From Chionis minor (lineage: Eukaryota; Chordata; Aves; Charadriiformes; Chionididae): a stretch of 64,000 nucleotides of DNA. The DNA is taken from assembly GCA_013398295.1 (NCBI GenBank), contig VZSF01004775.1, positions 310,001 to 374,000 of the forward strand, read 5' to 3'. The first letter of the stretch is position 1, and each line of letters opens with the position of its first letter. This document shows positions 13,101 to 26,600 of this stretch, piece after piece. The position numbers and the translations under genes were made by a program. The notes under the pieces are model-generated. The model was not told where the DNA came from. It made no database searches and worked only from the letters and a program-made list of their open reading frames with translations.

Positions 13101-15062
13101 GAAATGCATGCTGTCTCTTGGAGATGGATTTGAAAGGTATGAATCAAAAAGATGAACAAAACCAACTACTGTTCTCTGCTTGACATCAAAAAACACACAG
13201 CTAGTTTTCCTAGTTCCTCAGTGCTCAGGTAGCTCGCTTAGCATTAAGAAAAAGCTTACTTAATTGTTGCATTATATAATGTGAAAAGAAACTGATAAAA
13301 TTGCTTTGATAATTGCGCATATGCCTTCTGTGTTGCGAATTTCCAAATTTCTGACAATGAGGACCACACTTTTATAGCACTGAAATGGAGAGACTCGTCC
13401 ATGTGATTTTGTGGACGTACACATCTTTCAGATATTAAGTGATTACCTGACAGCAACTACGAATATCAAGTTGCTCTTAAAAGATGGCAAGGTGATCCAC
13501 ATGTCAAAAGTAGTGTCAGTGGCATGATTCACCCCACTGTCTGTGGAAGAGCAGTCCTCTCGCCTGCCCTGGGTATCCCCATGACAGTTTGGAAACAACT
13601 CATTACTGGCAGATGCAGGCCGTGTAGGTTTTGCAATGAATTGTTGTTAGTCTAGTACTCTTAGCAAGGGTGAATATTTGCTTGAGAGTTTTTGATCATG
13701 AAATTACTGAAAATTATTAGGAAAATCTGCATTTTTAGTATAGTTGGTTTCCGGAACCAGCACTGTGACAAATTCACATGATGCCGATCCTAGCCCTGTG
13801 TCATATAAAAAACAGTGTCTCCATTGTCATACAGCTATAATTATACAGTGGCATGTAGAAAATAAGACCATGACTTTTTTTCTATTGTTACATACAACTT
13901 CTTAGCTACATACTGGTGTGCCAGCTAAAATAAGTTAAGAAAGTAAGATCTCCCGTCTGCAAATTGAAATGAAGGAGAGATTTAAAATTGAATTGGGTGC
14001 TTAGTATTTTGAGATTGATAAGGTGAACCATCGGTGCATTTTTCTCCTCAGAGTAAGACTGTTACCTTCTTTCCTAATTTTGCTTGTTTGTTTATTTTAA
14101 GTGTGCAGGAAGAAGTCTGATACTCTTAACTTTTGTGGATTTGGGGCTTTTTGTTTCACTTTGGTTTATAGTTCACAAGAACACTGAAACCAAGGGTTTT
14201 CTCTTAGTGTCTGAAGTTCAGATACTGTTTGGGCTGCTTTCCCTGTTCCTGCCCCCTACGCATACTTGCGTGAACAACCAAGGAACTTGAAGCTGTTTAC
14301 ATAATTAGACCAGTGTTTCTTCATTCTTCTCTTGATCTCTCTTTTGTCTTGGTGTACCCCATTTCCTTTTGTTCCTGCTTTCTGAGTTTGTTTTCTTCTG
14401 ATGATCTGTTGCTTTGTGGTATTCTCAAAATCAAGCTGTACTGCTGTGGTTAGCATGTGATTATTATTATTAATAATAATATTTCCACCCACTCCCTCCC
14501 TCTTGTGTCCCACATACCCTGTAGCAACTAAAGGATAGCAACAAATGGGTATTGGTGGTGGTAAATCACTTTCCCTGTTGCACAGAGGTGCTTGTCTGGA
14601 ACTTCAGAACTGACCTGAGTTCAATAGTAACATATACAACCTAAGGAAGTCTCAGTAGTTTGAGGATATAAGGAGGGTGGGGAATATTTAATTTATTGGG
14701 TGGTGGTTTTTTTTTTTTTTAAAAAGTGCCTCTTCTTCCAAGTCCTTGCCTTAAATTTGTTTGTCTTGCTTTTTCTGATCTTTCATTGGTTTTGGGTTCT
14801 ATAATATTTCTTGAAGAATGAACAGGATTTACATGTTAAAGGAATTGTTTTGAAAATTCCTGATGACCTATTTATGTTATAAAATATCACTTTGTATTCT
14901 TAAAGGAAAATTTCTGTTCTTAGAGGCTAGTCTTAGTATTTTGCACTGGTGAATACAGTAAGCAAGTTAATTTTAGAGCCACTATAGAGTGGTTCATCGT
15001 ATAATATTTGAAAAAATGTTTTCAGGCTTACAGTTCACTTTATCTGTATTAAAAGTGCAGTT
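10167..15062 (+). other. AFDN: AFDN intron 1, between CR1 copies
   Basis: No exon, RNA gene or recognisable transposon is visible. There are T-tracts near 10371 and 10411, and an 18-base perfect palindrome of ATT/AAT triplets at 14463-14480. A 121-codon minus-strand open frame at 11805-12170 has no recognisable domain and is probably chance. Confidence 0.7.
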
Positions 15063-15897
15063 CATAGAATCATAGAATACCAGGTTGGAAGGGACCTTAA
15101 AGATCATCTGTTTCAACCTTTCTTGGCAAGAGCATGGTCTAGACAAGATGGCTCAGCTCCTGGCCAACTGAGTCTTAAGTGTCCAATGTTGGGAATCTAC
15201 CATTTCCCTGGGGAGATTATTCCAATGGCTGATTGTTCTCATTATTAAAAGTTTTCTTCTTGTGTCCAGTTAGAATCTCCCCGGGATTAATTTGTACCTG
15301 TTACCCCTCATGTTTTCCATGTGACTCCTTGTAAAAAGGGAATTCCAGTCGTCTTTGTAGCCACCCTTCAAATATTGTAACATGGTGATAAGGTCTCCCC
15401 TAAGCCTTCTTTTCTGAAAGCTGAACAAACCTAATTCTCTCAGCCTTTCCTCGTATGGCAGGCTTCCCAGTCCTTTGGTCAACTTTGTGGCCCTTCTCTG
15501 GACCCGTCCACATTGTTTTTGTATAGTGGGCACCAAAACTGAACACAGTATTCTACGTGTGGTCTGACAAGCATGGCTTAGAGTGGGAGTATGACTTTAT
15601 CTCTGCTGGTGATGCCCTTGTTGATGCAACCCAGCATCCTGTTGTCTACCTTTGCCACGGCAGCACACTGTTCAGTGATACTGAGCTTGTTGACCACCAG
15701 GACCTTTCCACAGAGCTGTTCTCCAGGCGGGTAGATTACGGCCTGTGCTGCATGCCTGGATTTTATTTTCCCAGGTGCAAAATGTTACACTTGTCCTTCT
15801 CAGACTTCATAAGGTTCTTGTTAGCCCACTCTTTCAGCCTATCCAGGTCTTCCTGCAGGGTGGCTCTACCTTTTGAAGCGTCCGCTTCTCCACTCAG
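15063..15897 (-). mobile_element. CR1 LINE, 3' portion, older copy
   Basis: On the + strand it starts with the reverse complement of the CR1 tail (catagaatca tagaat), followed by the 3' UTR and the end of ORF2. The minus-strand frame at 15270-15536 still reads like the CR1 ORF2 C-terminus, including the block VQRRATKLTKG, then [20 protein letters not shown] and QYLKGGYK. Further 5', 15556-15897 continues into more upstream ORF2 sequence, with decay. It is truncated at the 5' end, as is usual for CR1. It faces the + oriented copy that starts about 60 bases to its right. Confidence 0.92.
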
Positions 15898-15954
15898 GTC
15901 TCTCAACTGCAAATGCGTTCTGCAGTATAAGACTTTTCAGATGCCAGTGAATAG

Positions 15955-16136
15955 TCAAGTAGTGGAACAGGTTGCACAGGGAGTTTGTGCAGTTCCTGTC
16001 CATGGAGGTTTTTAAGACCAGACTGGATAAAGCTGCAAACAGCCTGATCTGGCCTCAGAGATGACCCTTCTTTCCGCAGGAGGCTGGACTGGAAACTCCT
16101 GAGGTTTCTTCCTCCTTGAATTATCTTGTGATCCTA
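15955..16136 (+). mobile_element. CR1 LINE 3' end, old copy
   Basis: This resembles a CR1 3' UTR in sense orientation: agtggaacag gttgcacagg, then ggaggttttt aagaccagac tgg, then gaggctggac tgg and a decayed tail ending gtgatccta. It is inverted relative to its neighbour on the left. The 57 bases between them (15898-15954) are not clearly repeat. Confidence 0.85.
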
Positions 16137-16540
16137 GGTAGATCAATGGTGTGTGCGCCCATTCCAGTTTATTTCCACCTGTATGGATTGTGTTGCATTA
16201 GTTGAAGTGACTCATGATTTGTGTAGTAGAACCACTTATAAAGACTTCAGTGTCTCTAATCTCTACCAGTTGGGCTCATACCTGAAGAGAAATTTACCAA
16301 TGTTATGTTGCTGCTTAAACTACTTTATTTAGCTTTTTTCATCCCTTCTTGTGACATACATATTGGGACATCTCAGTATCAGAGTTGTCCTGTTGGTCTC
16401 ATCCTTCATTATTCTATGCTTGGAGGTTGACTTGTGCAAACTAAGGATATCTGCCTGCCTGCCTGGTGTGGTAATTAGTGTTTTCTGCAGGAGAATAGTC
16501 TTGGAAAATCAACTAGACTGTCCTCCATAAATATTTAAAC

Positions 16541-17281
16541 AGGACCATAGGATACTTTGGTTTGGAAGAGACCTCAGGAGATTTCCAGTCCAACCTCCTG
16601 CTTAAAGCAAGGTCAGCCCTGAGGCCCCTCAGGGTTTTACTCAGTAACATCTTGAAAACCCTGAAGTACCTGGTTCTATACAACCTCTCTGGGCCATCCT
16701 CCTCCACTGCTTGACTGTCCTAACAGTGAAAAAGCTTTTCCTTATATCCAGTTTAAAGGCCTCTATTGTTTCAACTTATGTCTATTGTCTCTCGTCCTCT
16801 CACCATGCACCACTGTGAAGATCCTTGCTGTTTCTTCTTGGTGGCCTCCTTGTAGATACTGTGGGCTGCTTTGTAGGTCTCCCCAAAGCCATCCCTTCTC
16901 CAGGAGGAACAAACCCAGTTCCTTCCATCTCTCCTCCTAAGATGGTTCTCTAGCCTCCTGATGGTATTGTGACCCTGTGCCAGCCTTCAGTTTATCTCTG
17001 TCCTTCCTGTATTGGCGGCCCAAAACTGGATTGATGAGGAGAGGAGTATTATCATTTTACTCGTTCTAAAGCCTGTATGCCTCCTATTAATACGGCTCAG
17101 GATGATGTTGACCTTCTTTGCTGCCAGGGCATACTTCTGAATCATCTTCAGATTGCTGTCCACCAAGATCCCTAGGTCGTTTTTGGCAGAGCTCTCCCCA
17201 GCCAGTTGTTCTTGAGCCTGTGTTGTTGCAAGACATTCCTTTCTGGGGTAGGGCTTTGCATTTGTCCTCAATGAATTCCAC
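16541..17281 (-). mobile_element. CR1 LINE, 3' portion, old copy
   Basis: The + strand begins near accataggat actttggttt ggaagagacc, a decayed CR1 tail in reverse, and runs through the 3' UTR into ORF2. On the minus strand, 16987-17281 is open and reads like CR1 ORF2 (SSAKNDLGILVDSNLKM, then ALAAKKVNIILSRINRRHTG), matching the segment just after the reverse-transcriptase core. An A-rich tract (T-rich on the minus strand) interrupts the element at its ORF2-upstream side. The 107 bases beyond that tract may be further decayed ORF2, but I cannot confirm this. Confidence 0.88.
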
Positions 17282-17368
17282 AGAATTAAAAAAACAGTCA
17301 AAAAACACTCAAAAAGCCAAAGCAATAAAAAAAAAAGAAAACAAAAGCCAACCAACCCAAACCCCCAC
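17282..17368. repeat. A-rich low-complexity tract
   Basis: About 87 bases are mostly A with C spacers, including a run of ten A near 17326 and ending in aacccaaacc cccacc. It abuts the ORF2-upstream edge of the minus-strand CR1 copy. It may be an expanded A-rich insertion or an unrelated simple repeat. It breaks CR1 homology at this point. Confidence 0.7.
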
Positions 17369-20300
17369 CTTGTAGAACTTCCTCTGGCATGCACTTGAGC
17401 ACTTCGAATATTGAAATGCTTAGATCCTTTTTGAAGTTGAGCACAGCATTCTTCTACTCCTGTCTTAACCAACTGTTATGACTGAAAGTACCTTAACATT
17501 TCAGGATCACTTTGTGTATCCTTTGACTTCAGCGTAAGCAGAAGGAACATACTTTGTTTATATGACAGATTATGGGGGAAGATTGGATGAGGTCCTAATG
17601 TATGATAATATAAGTGATTGTAAGTTGTCTAAATTCCACTCTGTTTTGTTCTTGTTTTCCTCTCCTGTGTTTCTTCCTTGTCTGGATCACATGCCCATGT
17701 CAGTTACTGGAATAGATTCATGGCAGTGAATGAGTTATGCTGGATTATTTTTCTCGGTACGTGTTTATTGTGAATAATATTTGCTTTCACTTCTGATTAT
17801 TACTAGCTTTGTAATAATGTATTTTTTTGCAGTACGGTGTGTTGATTAGTTAAATGCTTTGTACTGAGCCTCATGTTCTTTGTGTTTGGAATTCTGCTGT
17901 TGTGGTATGGGTTACTGTGTGATGCCTAAAAAATGTCTTAAAAACCAGCACGTGTTGCTTGGGGCAAGTGGTAGCTGCTGAACATATCTGTCACTTGTGA
18001 TGTTTAGATACAAAAAGTTTTATCCGTTAAACATTTATTTTGGCCACAGAAAGGTCTTTTTTTCATGGTATCAGAACTTCAAAATATCTAGTATAGTTGG
18101 TTAGATACAGAGATTATGTCAATTGCATGGAAATACAGCTACGCTGATAGTGTAACATTTTTGGTGAAAGAAATGCTGAAGTACTAGTTTGAAAGTAGAC
18201 TATAATCTTGCATGGCTATAGATGTTTAATATTACTATTTGTTGCTTCATTGGAGCATTTTTACCATTAACATTTAAATTACTACTTTGAAACTTGTGTA
18301 TTATTATCTGTTACTTCTGTAAATGTTCCAAGGCTAGTATTAACGTAGAAGGAATTGAAAGCTGAAATAAGCCAAACAAGCAAAACCCCAAAAACTCAAC
18401 ATTAAATTTTACACGTTAATAGCAAATTTAAACAAGAGCGTTAAATCATCTTTCCTGTATGTTATATTGGAATCTATTTTGATGCAAACTCGCTACTCTA
18501 TCTTAAGTACCTGTTACCGGTTCAGCTGTGATAGCCCCCTGGGTCCATATGCTTGTTCTTAGATTTCCACCTAAAATACATGGCTAAAAAGGTTTATTGT
18601 GCGCTCTGGGAAGTCAGTAGGTCAGGACTGGTTTGTTCCAGAAGTTCAGGGATCACAATCTGCAGTTCCTCAATACAATTATCCTTCCAGAAGTCTCCTT
18701 TCATAAATGGGAGGTGTTCAGCTGAAGACAGCCACAGCAGCTTGTGTTGGAGAGAGTCTGCCTACGTTATGACAACATGAAGCCTTAATGTTCAATGAAC
18801 AGACTCTTGAAGGACCTACTGAGTTGTATTCTGTAAGATCTATAACCATCTGCTATCTCAATTCCAGGAATGAAGCTGCTGTCTAGTCTAAGCAATGTAC
18901 AAATACAGAAATGTATTGTTTATTTTTGAAGTGCATTATTCCAGACCAGGGGTGGATAGGAAGGGTGAGGAAGAAAGCAGTGTATGTGAAAGATGCGTAT
19001 GTGATGATTAAGCATTCAGCTTTGCAGTCATCTTTATGTTGTTCCCATCTCCTCCCAACTCCACACACCCAGTCTCGTAACTGGTGATCTGACTGACCTG
19101 CCCTCTGAAACTTCCTTGCTCTTCCGTAAGCAGCCTTTGTGAAACAAGGAGCAAGCCGCTACAAAATGATGTGTCAGTGTTGGTTTAGTTGCTGATCTGT
19201 TGGAGTAGATCTGTTGTAATGCTTAAATGAGAAGTGAGCAAGCGACTCTGTCTACTTTAAACTTTGAGCACTTAACCGACTCAATGCCATACTTATTTTT
19301 CAGCCCCTCATCATGACGAAACATGAAGCCAGATTCTTATCTTACCTGGTATTACAACAAAATGATAATTCCAGATGCTTCATATAACTTTTAAGGAAAT
19401 AATGACATATTAGTGTTCATGACGGAGAGAAGAGCTTCCTTGCTGCTGCTTGGAAATAGATTTTTTTTCAGAAAACCTGAATAGCCTTGCACGGAACACT
19501 TTATCTAATTAGAGGCTCAACTTCAAAATATTTGAGAGGGTGAGATCAACAATTAAAAAATAGTAACTCAAACTTTTTTTTTTTAACTTGGGCATATAGC
19601 TCAGTTCCATTGTCTGAAAAATTAGTGGTAATTTCTGACCGAATTTCAACAAAAAGTTGCTAAAATTGGTCTTTATGCTTGTACCACGATACCTCTTTCT
19701 GGATTATTTATGCTATTATGAAGAGAACTACAAAGGAAATGAGGAGCTTCCTATGTAATCAAGTGGTCAACTGCTGTTTCCTCTATCGGGAATAGCATTG
19801 GCGATTACTCACAGTCGCTGCATTTGCATTGTTGTCCAGAGTGTGGAATAAGAGACTGTGAAGCAGTAGGAGGGAAAGAGAAAATACAGTGGCTGTGGCT
19901 GAAATACTGCATATATAGAAAGAGAGTAGCTTTTTACTTCCATAGTTATGGGATGCTTTCGAGTGCTGCTTTGTTTTAAGGACTTATTTAGTGGCGCAAT
20001 TAAATGTTACTTTTAGCAGGTTTAATTGAGCTGCTTTAAACACATTTAACCCACTCTACCTCTGAACTAACTTTCTTAATTATGACCGCTTCCTCAAATC
20101 TTACTTTCTTTTAATAATTTTGCTTACTTTCCTCTTCTGGCCTGTTTTGCTGAAACAATGCTACTGTGATACCTGCAGGACATTGGAGACTCTCAGGACT
20201 ATAAAACCCTGTCATTGTGTGTGTGTGGACAACATCTGAGACAATATCTAATGCAGAATATGATGAACAATATCTGTTTTGCAGAAGGTCTCTTGGCACC

Positions 20301-21225
20301 ACTGAGCAATTTCTCTAACATTTGTGTCATTTCTACTTTAACTGAACCCTTGTCAGTATTCTCTTTTTATGCCCAGGACATGAAAAATATTTCAAAGGCT
20401 GGTGTTAGCAGCCAGTGATTGTAGTTCTAATGTACTCTGTACTCAGTGGCTCCCAACATTTTGCGGAAAACGTTGTTTCCAGTAGAAAATAACATCACCT
20501 TGGTATTTGGTAATGTTAGTTATTATTTAGTTACTTTTAGTTGAAATAATAGAAAACTGTATTTACTTCTATGCAATGCTACTCTTAGACATTAGATGCT
20601 ATGTGCTCTACTATTGTAAAAAAAAAATATTACTTTGTTCTCAGTTAAATTATTTACTAGTTGAAATATAGCCTGATTTTATTTTAATAGCCTTTCTTAA
20701 GCCTTTTATACTGATTTTCAGATACTATATTACTTTCATAATGTTTTGTTTGTTGAGCCTTAGACAAGTGAAATAGATGTTTAGACAGGGATGATGAAAT
20801 ACCTGAATTCCCATAGATAACCAATTTATTACCACTAGATGCTGTTAAAGCTAGCCTCTAATGTACTCCTGGTCAGTTGGCGTTCTGGATCTGCTGAGGC
20901 ATTCCTTGCTCCTGTAAACTGTTGTTCTTGGTTTTATTTTGAGCGCCAGTAGTTACACAGGGAAAAAGTACAAGGGGGAGATTTCATATTTATAACTTAA
21001 ACTAGTAAAATGGCTTTCTAGCAGCAGAAGAGTGCTCCCCTCACCCCTTCTTGAACTGAGTGGGGGTTTTTTTAATCCCTCCTTTATGCTGACATCGTGA
21101 CTCTGTGGTGGAGTTCTTAAGAAAGCTGGGGGGCTAGGATTAGTTCTCCTTGGGCTTTTGTCTCTGAACTAGCTCGTTAGAGTTCACCTAAATGCTTGTG
21201 TTGAAGCAATTGAAATGACACGTAT

Positions 21226-21264
21226 GGGGGGTGGGGTGGGGGGGGTGGTAGGTAGGGAGAGGGG
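21226..21264 (+). repeat. G-rich tract with quadruplex potential
   Basis: Five G-runs lie within 39 bases: 21226-21231 (6), 21233-21236 (4), 21238-21245 (8), 21255-21257 (3) and 21261-21264 (4). Spacers are one to nine bases. The G-rich strand is the AFDN coding strand, so the pre-mRNA would carry the same runs. Confidence 0.8.
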
Positions 21265-23501
21265 AAGCCCGTTCAAATGAAACTGCTGGTTCCCATTGGA
21301 TTAGCTTAATGTTGTACTCTCCCTCCCTGCCACGGACCAACAGGACACATGGAGTAGTCCTTCTCCTGATGTAACCTTCCAGTAATCAGCAACTAGGGAC
21401 TTTCAGGGAATTTATTTCTAGGTGCATGTGAATAGTACATTCCATGTGTTGTTTTAATAATAATAATAACGTGGAGGATACGTAAAAGCAGAAAGCATTC
21501 GGGTATAGAGAGCTTCTTGTTAAATGAACCTGTTTACAGAGCAGGACCTTTCAGCTAATGAACTTGCTTCCAGTCTGGCAAAACAGACACTGCTGTAGGT
21601 GGGAGCAAGGGTGGAGCCCCCTAGGAGAAAAGGAAACTGGTAGGTAATTGGAAGGTAAAACGCTTCTTCCTGAGAAAAAGCTGCCAGCTCCAAGTACAAA
21701 GCATTAAAGTGTATTGTTATGTTGATGGCTACATGGTATCTTCTGTTTCAGATCTAAAAGTAACTGAAGTAGTGAGGGAGTAAAATCAGAACCAAAGCAA
21801 TATTTTTGGTTGTTCAAGTACCTTAGTAAGAAACACGTTTATATGTTTACAGCTACTTTGAACTAGCTTTTGTGTTAGAATGAAGGGATTTCTTTGTCGT
21901 ATGAGAATAGCCAAAAGAAAGCTTCACAAAACAGTAGGTGCAAAATCACTATCAATCTGAAGATACTGTAGATGGTGTTACCGCAGAGAAAATCCTTTTT
22001 TAACTTGTCAGCAATTGTTTTTAAATGCAACTGAAGCTGAATGTCATTCACCAAGCGCAGTGCTTGATGAAATTGTTGCCAAAGATTATACAACAGGATT
22101 AAGTAGGATTTGCAGAGAGAAGGCTATCAACAGATGAATTTTACCAAAGTATTACAACTACTGCAAAGATTTTTTTCCAAGCTCTCGGTGCACTTAGTAG
22201 TCCAGTCAACCAATATTAAAGTAATGAGCAGTGTTAATAAGTTGCTTCGTAGGTTTTAAGATATGACTTGATTCCTTTAAATAAACAAATAAGTAATTAA
22301 AAATGGTAATTCCTAGAGGAGTTTTTGAGTGACAGAATTTACCCCCCCACACACACTTTTTGGGACTCTCTCCTGTTTGTAAGGTGCAACATGGACCCAG
22401 TATTTCTTGTAAATGTTCAAAAAAGTTACAGTTAATGCTTCTAATCATGTCTAAAAGTGTATGGCGTTTTCATGTGTAAATCTGTCTACCTGTTTGGTGG
22501 TATCTGTAGTGAATGAACATCCTTTTTCTGGACATATGGTAGGAGTAACTAGAAGGATGTCTTAGCTGTGTGTGTGTGCACTCAAGATGAAGCTGCATGT
22601 AAGCACTGTGGTTGTGCATCTTTGGCTATGACAGAGCTGATCTCACTAAATTTCATTCAACAGTGCAGATTTTGGGTTCGGGGCTTTTTGCAGAATTAGT
22701 GTTGTAGATGTTAATGATTGCATAGCCTGAAGTATGATTGTTTTGTCCTTAAAAAGGAAAGGGGAATGTAAATATTTCAGGTAGAAAGGAAAAATAATGA
22801 TAGTTCAAAAAGAGATTTTCCCCTATTTCCGTAGTATTTGTTACAACAAAATTGCATTTTAGGTTACATTTTGAAATGGTATTATTCCTTCAAACCTGCT
22901 TCACTAACCTAATTTACTTGGAAAACAACTTTTTGAAATCCAGTCAAATGTTGGATTTGAATCAATGTGATGTGGAATTATGAATTTAATGATTGTGGAC
23001 TGAATTCCAAGCCAGTGCGACAATAATTGTGCAACTGGAACGAATTTAAATGTTGCATATTAGTGTCTCTAGAGGTAGTAAAATGAGTAATAAGGTTAAT
23101 GAAGCTGGCAATTTCTGTGCTATCACATTGCTTTTTGGCAAGGTCTTGACCTGCTGTAAAACCTTTAGCAATGTCAGTTTGGCAGTGAGCTCTCAACAGT
23201 GCTGTAAACAAGAGAGCACAGATTGAGAGGGTTTTTTTTGCATTTGAGACCCCTTTCTTCCCAAATTTACATGCACACTAATCCCTTGTTGACGTGCCTG
23301 ACTGGCATTTTGTCAGGTAGCATCCTCTTAAGTTTTTTCACTGTATAATTCTTCATATCCATAGCTACCCAAAGGTATCCCAGAAAAGAAGTAAATGCTT
23401 TGCTCCTTGTAAAATGTTTTTAAAGTGGGTCTGCCCCATGTCAGAGGATAGAGCCAGGATATTGGGAACTGGGTAAGGGTCTAAGTGCATTTAGGCATTG
23501 T

Positions 23502-23640
23502 ATGGTTTTTTATTTTTCTTTTTTTGCTGTTTGGTTTTGTGGTGTGTTTTGTGGGGTTTTTCTTGGTTTAGTGAGGTTTTGTTTTGTTTTGCTGTTTTTG
23601 TGGGGGGTTTTTTTTGAAGTCTTCAGTTTTTTTCAAGTAG
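23502..23640 (+). repeat. T/G-rich low-complexity stretch
   Basis: Repeated T-tracts are separated by short G runs (tttttgtgggg-type units). The open frame across it yields only Phe/Val/Cys/Gly-rich sequence and is an artefact of composition. Confidence 0.75.
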
Positions 23641-26600
23641 CTTCCCGGGTGCAGTTTGTCTGCTCCAGGAGAATCAGGTGCTTGTTTCCTATTGGGCTTG
23701 TTAGCATTCCTACTTTAAACTCCTGACTAATTAGCCTGGTTGCCAGAGCACTTGCATGCAGAGTATCAGATAGCACTGCGTTTTTCTAGTTCAGTGTAGC
23801 TGGGTGTCTTAACCCTGTATGGTGCAGATTCCAGCTCATCTCAGAGGAGTGAGAAGCGAATGGAACACAATCCAGTTTATCATCGCAGAGTAGAAGTTGG
23901 GCCAGTTTTTCCTGGCTGCATCAGCAGAAAAATAAACGTGACATTGACCTCTTCTTGTATTATGTAAAAATGACCCTATTTCAATTGTTTCTTTTGATAA
24001 CTGTGTTGCATCATACCAAAGCCTGATACTAAAATAGTAAAAACACAGTGCTGGTTGCAAGAAATTGATTCAGACAGCTGTTTATTTTAAAGGATTGTTG
24101 CTATCACACTTTTTGTAGTGCGATGAGAGTTTATTTCCTGTATTTCCAGTATACAGGGTATATTGAGAGCAAATAAAAAAGAATGCTGTGTCAGGTGGCT
24201 GCCAGGTGGTTGAAATGAGGGTGACTTCTGAGCTGCTCTGTATTATTGGTTGGTGTCAGCCTATTGGTGGGGACCAGCTTGTCAAATTTGATTTTTAATT
24301 AATCTGTTGGTTGTTAGATTGAACCTTCAGCCTATGTCAGGAACGTGGAGTTGTCGCAGTAAGTGGTCAGATAAAGACGACATCAGATCTAGTTGCTACT
24401 ACGAAGAGAGACTCTGTAGTGTGTGTTTCTTGAGGTGAAAATTCTCTTTCCAGTTTTTACTAGTCTCACTGATTAATTTAAAAACTACTTATGCTGTCAT
24501 TTTTTTATGGATTTAAGTTTATTCTTAATGATAAATTTCTCTACCCAAGTTTTAATTATACAGGAAACAGTTTGATCTTTTTAGATCGTAGAGAATTTAT
24601 CACGTAACTCCAGTGTCCAACAACTCCTGCAGTATGCCTGTTCCGCTAATGCCCCAGTTTGTGATTTTAAAACCTTGTTTGTTTTTTCTAAGTGTCACAT
24701 GTTTGTGGAATGAGTCTTTAAAATATGAGAGGTTTGCCGTTTCTGTAGCAGACCACAATTTCCACTTGGCTCATTGGGACTGTCAGTTTCTGCTAGGACA
24801 CAGTTCCACTCTATCAGTGTCAGCATCCTCAAGAGAACTTTTTTCTTTTGGTGACGATGCCACTGTGTAGATGAGCTAGAACTACATTTTCCTTGAAAAA
24901 CGTCTATTCAGATCTTCACGTTCTACATACAACATTCAAATGTACCTCTGAAAACCCTTTTGCCTCTAGCTTTAAAATTCCCCTTTGAAAGCAGGATTCT
25001 CACTGTGCTGTGTGCAGAAATGCCTTATTGCTGTGCTGTTGTACTCTTAACTGTTCCTTCAGAAATGTATAAGCATTGCATGAGAAAACAGAAATACAAT
25101 TGAGTGTTGCCTGGATGCTGTTAAGTGACCCAGCTGCTCAGATGCTGATAACGCCAGGCTGGGTGAGCGCAGTGGGAGATCAGGTTGGATAGATGAGCTG
25201 GCTGTGTTTATGCTCCCTTCTTCGGTCTGGTGCTTGTCTGACCTGTGCAAAGACTTCACGCCGTGCTGAGCCATCGTAGCCTGAGACAAATAAACAAAAA
25301 AAATTACCTGCTGACTTATAATGCTGTAAAGTCTCTGTGCAGGGTCCAGTATGTGCTGTTGCGAGTGCAGAAGTGGGAATAAAGTGTGTCGCTTGCCAGA
25401 GGTTGCTGTTTCATGGTTCCTTCAAGTTAATACAAGGCGCCAGCAGAAGGACAGTTTAATCCATCTGCTAGCACTGACAGCTTCCTCCGCATTGAGTGAA
25501 GGGAGGGGAAAAAACCCCAGACTTGTGAGTTGGTTAACCTGATTCATGTTGCTCTAGAGCTGCAGGATGCTGGTGCCTGGCATAAGGGAGGTGGTGGGAA
25601 TAAGTATCTTGGTATGAGGAAGGGCTTTGTGCAGCAGCTGGAGTTTCTGTTGATTTAAAGGGACTGTGTGCCTGCATGTTTAATGTTACAGTAAGGGCAG
25701 TCTGTGTTGTGGCCTGATTGATGCCTGAAGATGCTTAAATACAGGGATCGCAGCTCTGCAGGTTGTTGGCAAGTAGCAATGCCAAGGAAAAATCAGACTT
25801 CGAATGCCTGAACTTTCATTCTTCCCCTCGCAATTTTCTTGTGTTTTGGTTTGAGGTGGATGTAATAATGTGTTCACCTTCCTCCAAATCAGGCTATTTA
25901 AAAGGAACAATCTTTAACACAGTAAGTAATACGAAGAGTTCAGATTAAATAGATCTTTTTTAAAGACATATCTGAAAGAAGCCATAGTGGATTGTCTGTA
26001 CTTCTAATTTTTCCTCTCTAAATTTTCAGGAGTTGTTTGTAAGCATTGGGTTCTTAGTTCTACAACAGTGACAGGTTGTAAATAGAAACCTAAGCAATGT
26101 ATTCTTGAGGGCTGTCACTATTTGTTAAGTTTGCCCTTGCTTTTCAAAATGTCATGACTAATTCAAAGTAAGCTTTGTTTTGGTTTTGGCTGGCTTTTTA
26201 CCTGGTTTCAAACATGACTGTACTCTGCCTGTATCTCTGTTTCGTTATTAGAGACTTTCAGGGTATTTTGATAGACAAAATGTGTGTCAATTACTTTTTC
26301 TCACCCATCATGTCACCTCCTTCAAATGATTTTCCAAGTTTTTAACTGGGGGGCGGGAAATGTTTTCAGAGTACTGACAGTTTCTAGCAGATCCTCAGTG
26401 TTGTGGTATTGGGAGAATTACTGAATAGCTGTTGCATTAACATCAGTACAGTTTACAAAGGGGGAGGGTCTGATTCAATCAGAATGTATCATTTAACCTT
26501 CTGTAGCTTTATTTGTTGCATTTTGAGTTTAGGCAGTCCAGTTCAATGAGTGCTACAGAACTGTTTGTAGCACTCTTGAAAATATTTTTGGTTTTCAGTC

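Noticed and set aside
15557..16015. 152-codon + strand open frame
   Set aside because: It runs antisense through one CR1 copy and into the next; a shadow of repeat sequence, not a gene.
16987..17472. 161-codon minus-strand open frame as a gene
   Set aside because: Its right-hand part is CR1 ORF2 remnant and its left-hand part crosses the A-rich tract; kept only as evidence for the CR1 copy.
25440..25454. CTCF-like motif ccagcagaag gacag
   Set aside because: At least two mismatches to the core consensus and no supporting context; too weak to report as a site.
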